DNA from: CAYTZH01 sp964442285 | GTDB taxonomy: Bacteria > Myxococcota_A > UBA9160 > JAFDET01 | NCBI GenBank assembly: GCA_964442285.1 | Contig: CAYTZH010000019.1 | Location: 1 to 64,000 of the forward strand | DNA: 64,000 nt | Reading direction: 5' to 3' | Part shown: positions 57,960 to 64,000 of the stretch, one piece after another | Position numbering within the stretch: position 1 is the first letter of the stretch | Layout of the letters: every line of letters begins with the position of its first letter | Position numbers and translations under genes: made by a program | The notes under the pieces: model-generated | Databases searched by the model: none | The model's input: only the letters and a program-made list of their open reading frames with translations | What the model was told of the DNA's origin: nothing

Positions 57960-58526
57960 ATGAAATCGGCAGCGATCGCCACCGACCACACCGAGGCGCA
58001 GACGCGGGTCATCGAGGCCGCGCTGGCGCTGTTCGCCGAGCACGGCATCGCCGGGACGTCGCTCCAGATCATCGCCGACGCCATCGGCGTGACCAAGGCG
58101 GCCGTCTATCACCAGTACCCGACCAAGGACGAGATCGTGCTCGCCGTGGCCGAGGTCGTCCTCGCCGGGCTCGAGGGGGCCGTGACCCGGGCGGAGGCCG
58201 AGCGCTCGCGAGCGCGGGCCCGCGCGGTGCTGGTCGATGCCATGATCGACCTCGCCGTCGAGCAGCGGCACATCGCGGGCATCCTCCAGCGCGACCCGGT
58301 CATGGTGCGGTTCCTCCGCGAGCACGCGCCGTTCCGCCGCGTGATGCAGCGCGTGAACCGCGTCTTGATGGGCGGCGCCGCCGATCCGGGAGCGCGCGTG
58401 CTGGCCGCGGCGCTGGCGTCCGCGATCGCCGGCGCCGTCGTGCACCCGGCGGCCGAGGGCCTCGACGACGAGCTGCTCCGCGCGCAGCTCCGCCGGCTGC
58501 TGCGCAGGCTGCTCCCCACTCGCTGA
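57960..58526 (+). CDS. TetR-family transcriptional regulator
   Basis: A 188-residue TetR regulator: HTH in VIEAALALFAEHGIAGTSLQIIADAIGVTKAAVYHQYPTKDEI (in parts) and a helical effector domain. It probably represses the divergent membrane-protein/NorEF operon and its own transcript, which includes the next gene 19 nt downstream. Confidence 0.9.
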   Translation: MKSAAIATDHTEAQTRVIEAALALFAEHGIAGTSLQIIADAIGVTKAAVYHQYPTKDEIVLAVAEVVLAGLEGAVTRAEAERSRARARAVLVDAMIDLAVEQRHIAGILQRDPVMVRFLREHAPFRRVMQRVNRVLMGGAADPGARVLAAALASAIAGAVVHPAAEGLDDELLRAQLRRLLRRLLPTR

Positions 58527-58545
58527 ACCCAGGAGAAGAGAACCG

Positions 58546-59592
58546 ATGACGCTTCGAGTCGTGCAGTGGACCACCGGGAACGTCGGCCAGCAGTCGGCGC
58601 TCGCGATCGCGCAGAGCTCCGAGCTCGAGCTCGTCGGCTGCTTCGCCTGGTCGAAGGACAAGGTCGGGCGCGACGTGGGCGAGCTGTGCGGCGTCGAGCC
58701 CCTCGGCGTCACGGCCAGCGACGACGTCGACGCGCTGCTCGCCACGAAGCCCGACTGCGTCGTCTACAACCCCATGTGGCACGACACCGACGAGCTCGTC
58801 CGCATCCTCGAGTCGGGTGCCAACGTGGTCACGACGGCGGCGTTCATCACGGGCCGCAACCTCGGCGCCGACCGCGAGAAGCTCGCGGCGGCCTGCGATC
58901 GGGGCGGCGCCACGCTCGTCGGGACGGGCATCAGCCCGGGCTTCGTGGACCTGCTCGGCCTGCTCATGACCGGTATGAGCAACCGCATCGACAAGGTCGT
59001 GGTCAACGAGGAGGCCCACACCATGGGCTACGACTCGCCCGAGACCGAGAAGCCCGCGGGCCTCGGGCGTCCGATGGACGACCCCGACCTCCAGGAGATG
59101 ACGGCCGAGGGGACGAAGGTCTTCGCCGAGGCCGTGGAGATGATGGCCGACGCGCTCGGCGTCGAGCTCGACGAGATCGTCTGCGAGGCCGAGTACGCCG
59201 CCGCGCTCGAGGACCTCGACCTCGGCTCCTGGCAGATCGCCAAGGGCTGCGTCGCGGGCATCGCGGCGAGCTGGCAGGGCCGCGTCGACGGGCGCTCCCT
59301 GATCGAGTTGAACGTGCGCTGGAAGAAGGCGCCGGTGCTCGAGCCGAACTGGGAGATCAGCGACGGCTGGGTGATCGAGGTGCAGGGCCTTCCGACGGTG
59401 CGCACCCAGGTGAACTTCCTGCCGCCGCCCGACTTCCAGGCGACGAGCCTCGAGGACTTCATGGTCCTCGGCCACGTCATGACCGCGATGCCCGCCGTGA
59501 ACGCGATCCCGGCGGTGGTGGCGGCGCCGCCCGGCATCGCGAGCCAGCACGACCTGCGGGTGCCGCTGCCGCGCGGCTTCGTGCGGGGCTAG
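58546..59592 (+). CDS. DapB-like NAD(P)-dependent reductase
   Basis: A 348-residue protein with a Rossmann start (VQWTTGNVGQQSALAIAQSSELELVG) resembling dihydrodipicolinate reductase and 2,4-diaminopentanoate dehydrogenase-type enzymes. It has GTGISPGFVDLLGLLMTGMSN and a C-terminal substrate domain. Such homologues are frequent in actinobacterial-type catabolic clusters, with unproven substrates. AGGAGA lies upstream of the ATG. CTAG-shared stop with the next gene. Confidence 0.8.
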   Translation: MTLRVVQWTTGNVGQQSALAIAQSSELELVGCFAWSKDKVGRDVGELCGVEPLGVTASDDVDALLATKPDCVVYNPMWHDTDELVRILESGANVVTTAAFITGRNLGADREKLAAACDRGGATLVGTGISPGFVDLLGLLMTGMSNRIDKVVVNEEAHTMGYDSPETEKPAGLGRPMDDPDLQEMTAEGTKVFAEAVEMMADALGVELDEIVCEAEYAAALEDLDLGSWQIAKGCVAGIAASWQGRVDGRSLIELNVRWKKAPVLEPNWEISDGWVIEVQGLPTVRTQVNFLPPPDFQATSLEDFMVLGHVMTAMPAVNAIPAVVAAPPGIASQHDLRVPLPRGFVRG

Positions 59593-60662
59593 CCGCCGAG
59601 GCCGAGTTCGGCGCGCAGCAGGCCGGGCGTGTCGAGGTCGGCGACCGCCGCGTTCGCGCGCGCCACGGCGCGCCGGCCGACCGCCTCGCTTTGGAGCGCA
59701 TCGCCGAGCGCGAAGGTCGCCACCGAAGCGACCCAGCCGGCGGCGGCGAAGCAGCGGTACTCGTGCCAGGCCTCGTCGAACCCCGGAGCGGGCGCGCCCG
59801 CGGCCGAGAGGGCGGCGAGGTAGTGGCGCAGCAGCGCCTCCTGCTCGGCGTGGCGCAGGTCGGTCTCGACCGAGGCGCACAACAGGTAAGCGACGTCGCG
59901 TAGCCCGGGGCCGCGGCAGACGCACGCCCAATCCAAGAGGCCGACCGTCTCGCCGTGGCGGAACAGGTTCCCGAGGTGGGGGTCGCCGTGCATCAGCGTC
60001 CGGGGGGCCGCGGCGAGCCGCGCGGCGAAGGCGTCGCCGTGCTGCGTGTAGAGCTCGGCCATGGCATGGAAGGCGTCGGGCTGCTCGGCGCCGAACGTCT
60101 GCACGCCCTGGGCGACGAGCTGCGGGCCCATCGCGCTGTGCATAGGAGGCGCGATCCACGCGAGATCCGCATCGAACTTCGGCGACTCCCAGAAGGCAGC
60201 GTGCAGCCGCGCGAGCGTATCGAGCGCGCCGCGCACGACGCCGAGGTCGGTGCCGCTCTCGAACTCGGGGAAGGTGCATCCGGTGCTCGCCAGATCCTCG
60301 AGCAGCATCAGATAGGCGCTTCGGTCCTCCTTCCACCAGGCGCCGACCGGCCGAGGCACCCGGATCGGGAGCGTCGCCGCGAGCTCGCGGTAGAAGCGGG
60401 CCTCGCGCGTCCCCATGCCGGTCTCGATCACCATCGCGCGCTGCAGCGGCTCGGTCGGCGGGAGCTTGGCGAAGAGCGACCTCGGCAGATCGCCGGCCTC
60501 CCACGTGACGTCGAGTCGGGCGCGACCCGTGGTGCCGCTGTGCGCGTCGACGACCTCGACGGAGCTCGCGCGGGCGCCCGGCTCGACGCCCTGCAGCGCA
60601 TCGCTCAGCCACGCGGCCGAGATGGAGGCGAGGTCCTCGGGGATCTCGGCGGGCTCGGGCAC
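59589..60662 (-). CDS. APH-like phosphotransferase family protein
   Basis: A 357-residue kinase-like protein of the aminoglycoside phosphotransferase / ACAD10-11 kinase group. It has the catalytic loop LMHGDPHLGNLFRHG and DW of the metal site (GLLDWACVCRG), and LLEDLAS before it. In hydroxy-acid degradation relatives phosphorylate 4-hydroxyacyl groups before elimination, so a catabolic role is more likely than resistance here. GTG 60662 starts 3 nt after the thiolase stop. Confidence 0.8.
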   Translation of the reverse strand: MPEPAEIPEDLASISAAWLSDALQGVEPGARASSVEVVDAHSGTTGRARLDVTWEAGDLPRSLFAKLPPTEPLQRAMVIETGMGTREARFYRELAATLPIRVPRPVGAWWKEDRSAYLMLLEDLASTGCTFPEFESGTDLGVVRGALDTLARLHAAFWESPKFDADLAWIAPPMHSAMGPQLVAQGVQTFGAEQPDAFHAMAELYTQHGDAFAARLAAAPRTLMHGDPHLGNLFRHGETVGLLDWACVCRGPGLRDVAYLLCASVETDLRHAEQEALLRHYLAALSAAGAPAPGFDEAWHEYRCFAAAGWVASVATFALGDALQSEAVGRRAVARANAAVADLDTPGLLRAELGLGG

Positions 60663-60664
60663 CT

Positions 60665-61837
60665 CTAGAGCGCCTCGAGCACCATGGCCATGCCCATGCC
60701 CCCGCCGGCGCACATCGAGACGCATCCCAGCGACGATCCGCGCCGGCGCAGCTCGTGGACCATGCTCGTGACCATCCGCGCGCCGGTGGCCGCGATCGGG
60801 TGGCCGAGGCTGCAGCCGCTGCCGTTCACGTTGCAGATCTCGCGGTCGATGCCGAGCGCGCGCGTCGTGGCGACGGGCACCGAGCAGAACGCCTCGTTGA
60901 TCTCAAACAGATCGACGTCGCCCCGGGCGACGCCCGCACGCGCCAGCGCCTTCGGGATCGCGTCGATGGGCGCGAGGCCCGTGCGGCGCGGAGCGACCCC
61001 GACCGCCGCCCAGCCGCGGATCGCCGCCAGCGGCGCGAGCCCGTTCGCGGCGGCGTAGTCGGCGTCGGCGAGGAGCACGGCGGCCGCGGCGTCGTTCACG
61101 CCCGCCGCGTTGCCCGCCGTGACGGTGAAGCCCTCGATCTCGGGGTGGATCGGCTTCAGCTCGGCCATGCCCTCGGGCGTGAGGCCGCGGCGCGGGTGCT
61201 CGTCGGTGTCGAACGTGCGCGTCTCGCCGTCGGGGCCTTCGACCTCCACGGGTACGATCTGCCCGTCGAACGCGCCGGAGTCGATGCTCTCGATGGCGCG
61301 CCCGTGGCTGTAGATCGCCCAGGCGTCCACGTCCGCGCGGGTCAGGCCGGCCTCGACCGCCGTGTTGTGGCCGACCGTGATCGACATGTCGAAGGCCGGC
61401 GCGTCGGGCGTCTCGGGGTGGCTCGGCGACATCCACAGCTTCGGCTCGGCGCCCGGGGCCAGGCTCTTCGTGCTCATCGGCATCGTGCTGAGGCTCTCGG
61501 TGCCGCCGGCGAGCACGAGGCGATCCATGCCCGCCGCGATGGAGCCCGCGGCGGTGGCGATGGCGCCGAGGCTCGCGGCGCAGTGGCGGTTGGTCGCGAG
61601 GCCGGGCACCGACTCCAGGCCCAGCGTCACCGCGGTGTGCCGGGCGATCACGCCGCCGCCCTGGAGGCTCTCGGCGAGCACGAGGTCGTCGATCTCGGCG
61701 GGGTCGATCTGCGTGCGCTCGAGCATCGCGGCGACGGCCAGCTGGGCGAGCGCGAACGCGTCCTTTCCGATCAGGGATCCCTTGCGGGCGCGGCCGATGG
61801 GAGTACGAAGGGCTTCGACGATGACGGGGTTCTTCAC
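60665..61837 (-). CDS. Acetyl-CoA acyltransferase (degradative thiolase)
   Basis: A 390-residue thiolase with the complete catalytic set: acyl Cys in NRHCAASLGA, NEAFCSVPV, His in LGHPIAATGAR and the C-terminal Cys in CAGGGMGMAMV. It cleaves 3-ketoacyl-CoA with CoA in beta-oxidation-like steps. GTG start at 61837 with GGAGAG upstream. It differs from the incomplete Ltp2-like protein at 43332. Confidence 0.92.
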   Translation of the reverse strand: MKNPVIVEALRTPIGRARKGSLIGKDAFALAQLAVAAMLERTQIDPAEIDDLVLAESLQGGGVIARHTAVTLGLESVPGLATNRHCAASLGAIATAAGSIAAGMDRLVLAGGTESLSTMPMSTKSLAPGAEPKLWMSPSHPETPDAPAFDMSITVGHNTAVEAGLTRADVDAWAIYSHGRAIESIDSGAFDGQIVPVEVEGPDGETRTFDTDEHPRRGLTPEGMAELKPIHPEIEGFTVTAGNAAGVNDAAAAVLLADADYAAANGLAPLAAIRGWAAVGVAPRRTGLAPIDAIPKALARAGVARGDVDLFEINEAFCSVPVATTRALGIDREICNVNGSGCSLGHPIAATGARMVTSMVHELRRRGSSLGCVSMCAGGGMGMAMVLEAL

Positions 61838-61850
61838 GGGATCTCTCCGT

Positions 61851-62813
61851 CTAGGGTTGCTTGGCGAAGTGACGATCGACGGCGTGGCCGAAGCGATCGC
61901 ACAGGAACTCGCTGGCGGCGCGGCCCACCTTGGAGCCGGGCCGCACCATGTCGAAGCCGTGGTAGCAGCCCGGGTAGCGCTCGAAGTCGACCGCCACGTC
62001 CGCGGCGCGCAGGCCGTCGACGTAGGCGACGGTCTCGTCGAGGAAGGGGTCGAGCTCGCCGACGAAGGTCGTGGTGGGCGGGAGGCCGGCGAGGTCGGTC
62101 TCGAGGGCGGGCGACGCCAGGGCGGGCACGTCGTCGCGCGCGAGGCCACCCAGGTAGAGGCCCCACGCCACCCGGTTGTGCTTCGAGCTCCAGACCGGCG
62201 CGTCGTTGTGGCGCGCCGAACCGTTCGTCTGGCGGTGATCGATCATCGGGTAGAGGGGGATCTGGTGCGCGATCGCGACGTCCTTGCGCTCGCGCGCCAG
62301 CAGCGACACGGCCGCGGTCAGACCGCCACCCGCGCTCTGGCCCATCACGATCAGCTGGTCGTCGCGCACGCCGAGCACCGCCGCGTTCTCGCGGAGCCAG
62401 CGCAGCGTGCCGTAGCAATCGTGGAGCGCCGCGGGGTAGGGCGCCTCCAGCGACTTGCGGTAGTCGGGCGCGACCACCACGCAGTCGCGGGTGTCGAGCA
62501 GCCGCCGGATCGACGCGGCGTTCTGCTCGGGGCTCCCCATGGCGTAGCCGCCGCCGTGAAGGAAGAGCACGCCCGGCAGCGGCCCGTCGACCGTGCCCGG
62601 CTTGCGGTACGTGCGCACGCGCACCCGCACCCCGGCGTCGAGCGAGTCGACGAAGCGCTGCTCGCACTCGAGGCCGGGGACGTCGGAGCCGTGCATGCGC
62701 CGGTCGAGCCGCCGCGCGAAGCGGAAGAAGCCCTCCGTCGGGCGGAACAGCACGCGCGCCACGCGGGCGACGGTGCGCAGCTCCGGGTCGATCATGTCCA
62801 TCGTGACGTGCAT
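61851..62813 (-). CDS. HSL-type alpha/beta hydrolase (esterase)
   Basis: A 320-residue hormone-sensitive-lipase family esterase. The oxyanion motif is HGGGYAMG, the nucleophile Ser lies in GQSAGGG, the acid in GELDPFLDE and His in CYHGFD. It probably hydrolyses an ester or lactone made by upstream oxygenation. It lies 13 nt upstream of the thiolase. Confidence 0.92.
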   Translation of the reverse strand: MHVTMDMIDPELRTVARVARVLFRPTEGFFRFARRLDRRMHGSDVPGLECEQRFVDSLDAGVRVRVRTYRKPGTVDGPLPGVLFLHGGGYAMGSPEQNAASIRRLLDTRDCVVVAPDYRKSLEAPYPAALHDCYGTLRWLRENAAVLGVRDDQLIVMGQSAGGGLTAAVSLLARERKDVAIAHQIPLYPMIDHRQTNGSARHNDAPVWSSKHNRVAWGLYLGGLARDDVPALASPALETDLAGLPPTTTFVGELDPFLDETVAYVDGLRAADVAVDFERYPGCYHGFDMVRPGSKVGRAASEFLCDRFGHAVDRHFAKQP

Positions 62814-62828
62814 GGGTCTCCTCGCTTC

Positions 62829-63779
62829 CTAGACGCCGAGGTATCGCTTGATGCCCCTCACGATCAACGGCGAGAAGGGGCGCACCCAGGGTCGCACGAA
62901 ACGGAAGCGCTCGCGGCACTCGCGTTCGAGGTCGTCGACCGTGTAGTTCTGATAGGCGAGCAGGCGCTGCGACTCCGTCGTGTCGAGCCAGGGGCCCGCC
63001 GTGGGCTCGTTGCCCAGGTCGTCAGCCGTGATCGTGATGCCGAGGGCGTTCATCATCGACTGGATCATCCGCAGCGTGGTGACCTGGCACGCCGTGCCTC
63101 CGCCGATCAGCAAGATGCGCCCGTGCGCCTCCGGCCGTTCGAGCGCGTTGGCGACGGCCGTCGCGGCATCTCGCGGGTGAACGAACTCGACCGGGCTCTC
63201 GCCGGCCAGCCCGAACGCCATGCGCGCGCGGTCGGGGTCGCGCTGCTGCATGCGGGAGTCGGCCATGCCCGCCAGCCGCAGGATCGCCCACGGCGAAGCG
63301 AGCGCCTGGATCCGACGCTCGCACTCGATCTTGTGGCCGGAGTAGTGGTCGGTCGCCCGGACCGGGTCGTCGGGGGTGCAGAGTGGCGCCCCCAGCTCCC
63401 GCGGGCCGAATACCGAAATGGAAGACGCGTACACGATCAACGGCGGGCTCGGGGCACTCCGGATCGCGCGGAGGATGTTCTCCGTCCCGTCGACGTTCAC
63501 GGCGTGGGCCAGATCCGGAGCGTTCTCCGAAAAGGGCGGAATCAGCGCCGCGAGGTGGACGACGGCGTCCGCGGCCTGGGCCAGGGCTCCGATCGGCTCG
63601 GCGTCGCGGACGTCGCCCCAGGTGACCGAAAAGCTCCCCGAGCCCGTGAAGCCGCGCGCGACCTTCCGGTTCGCGTCGTTCGGTACGTCGAAGGCCACGA
63701 CGTCGTGGCCGCGCTCGAGGAGCTCCTCGGCGACGAGGCTTCCCAGCGCGCCGAACGCGCCGGTCAGCAGCACCTTCAT
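62829..63779 (-). CDS. NAD-dependent epimerase/dehydratase (extended SDR)
   Basis: A 316-residue extended SDR: VLLTGAFGALGSLVAEELLERGHDVVAFD, VVHLAALIPPF, SSISVFG and YSGHKIECERR (Tyr-Lys). It could be a 3-beta-hydroxysteroid dehydrogenase-like or sugar-type enzyme; context favours the former. The ATG overlaps the upstream gene's stop. Confidence 0.85.
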   Translation of the reverse strand: MKVLLTGAFGALGSLVAEELLERGHDVVAFDVPNDANRKVARGFTGSGSFSVTWGDVRDAEPIGALAQAADAVVHLAALIPPFSENAPDLAHAVNVDGTENILRAIRSAPSPPLIVYASSISVFGPRELGAPLCTPDDPVRATDHYSGHKIECERRIQALASPWAILRLAGMADSRMQQRDPDRARMAFGLAGESPVEFVHPRDAATAVANALERPEAHGRILLIGGGTACQVTTLRMIQSMMNALGITITADDLGNEPTAGPWLDTTESQRLLAYQNYTVDDLERECRERFRFVRPWVRPFSPLIVRGIKRYLGV

Positions 63780-64000
63780 CGCCGGCCCCCCGAGGCGCGA
63801 CGCTGGCGCGACCCGTGCGGGCTCGGCGCCGCGAGCTCACGCAGCGCGGTAAGAAAGAGCTCGTCCATGCGCGGGCTGAGCTGTGCGAGCCTGGGGGCGT
63901 GGGCGTGGCTGGCCGAGCCGAACACCCGCTGCAGCGCCTCGGGTCGGGTCGACGCGCCGATCGAGAGGCAGAGGCACGCGATGCCCGCGGCGCGGATCTC
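63776..64000 (-). CDS. VWA-domain (NorD/CbbO-like) protein, 3' end only
   Basis: The last 74 codons of a gene that continues beyond the window edge. The sequence AAGIACLCLSIGASTRPEALQRVFG followed by APRLAQLSPRMDELFLTALREL matches the end of a von Willebrand A domain of the NorD/CbbO kind. These work with MoxR-type ATPases to assemble metal enzymes. The basic tail ends in TGA, overlapping the epimerase start. Confidence 0.55.
   Translation of the reverse strand, partial: EIRAAGIACLCLSIGASTRPEALQRVFGSASHAHAPRLAQLSPRMDELFLTALRELAAPSPHGSRQRRASGGRR

Noticed and set aside
59589..60662. Antibiotic-resistance aminoglycoside phosphotransferase.
   Set aside because: The kinase motifs fit, but it sits in a thiolase/esterase operon and resembles the acyl-metabolism branch more than resistance enzymes.

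Overview
The window comes from a high-GC (about 70% by eye) Gram-negative bacterium. It carries a complete tolQRAB-pal-cpoB envelope operon, panBCD, smpB and tmRNA, and a large lipid/terpenoid-type catabolic region. This mix fits a deltaproteobacterial lineage in the broad sense (Myxococcota or Binatota-like), but no marker here fixes the taxon. A 100-N gap at 17603-17702 shows the sequence is a draft scaffold. Genes are tightly packed: many starts overlap the previous stop by 4 nt (GTGA, ATGA, TTGA), and four of the seven tail-to-tail junctions end in one shared CTAG.

Layout. 1-9400: a c-type cytochrome and pepA on the minus strand, diverging from tolQ-tolR-tolA-tolB-pal-cpoB, then dksA-tsaD-rsmA and a small unknown gene. 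9388-9751: a non-coding leader ending in an intrinsic terminator. 9752-13688: panB-panC-panD, smpB and a matrixin-like lipoprotein. 13722-18450: two GT-C type membrane proteins, a repeat-filled assembly gap and a GT2 glycosyltransferase. 18447-22115: a likely phosphonate-use cluster (GlpT/UhpT-like MFS, PhnZ-like HD oxygenase, PhnX-like hydrolase, FAD oxidoreductase). 22207-26724: mixed genes (split-barrel protein with acidic repeats, SGNH hydrolase, M32 carboxypeptidase, quinone-reductase-like dehydrogenase). 26752-28671: alkB and a GntR regulator behind a perfect inverted-repeat operator. 28810-29177: tmRNA (ssrA).

Two related integrative elements sit in tandem at the tmRNA 3' end. Island 1 (29178-34307) lies between two identical 27-nt copies of the tmRNA 3' end. 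It carries a tyrosine integrase, a ribbon-helix-helix-like protein, a membrane-tethered LuxR regulator divergent from two membrane proteins (DUF2231-like and b-type-cytochrome-like), and a toxin-antitoxin pair. Island 2 (34308 to about 38.1-38.3 kb, right end not seen) carries a homologous integrase, a DUF2274-like protein, a paralogue of the ribbon-helix-helix-like protein and a relaxase. It looks mobilisable but not self-transmissible, because no type IV secretion genes are visible.

38356-64000 is a catabolic supercluster resembling actinobacterial-type steroid or terpenoid degradation regions. It holds TetR+P450, an LLM oxidoreductase, several SDRs, a class III CoA-transferase, an Ltp2-like thiolase with its DUF35 partner, a crotonase, two Rieske oxygenases each paired with the same 111-aa unknown protein, a SnoaL-like protein, a TauD-like dioxygenase, a serine hydrolase and an amidohydrolase. 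Further on are a NorE/NorF-like pair with two unknown membrane proteins, a second TetR, a DapB-like reductase, an APH-like phosphotransferase, a second thiolase, an HSL-type esterase, an epimerase, and the 3' end of a VWA-domain gene running off the edge. The natural substrate cannot be read from the sequence.
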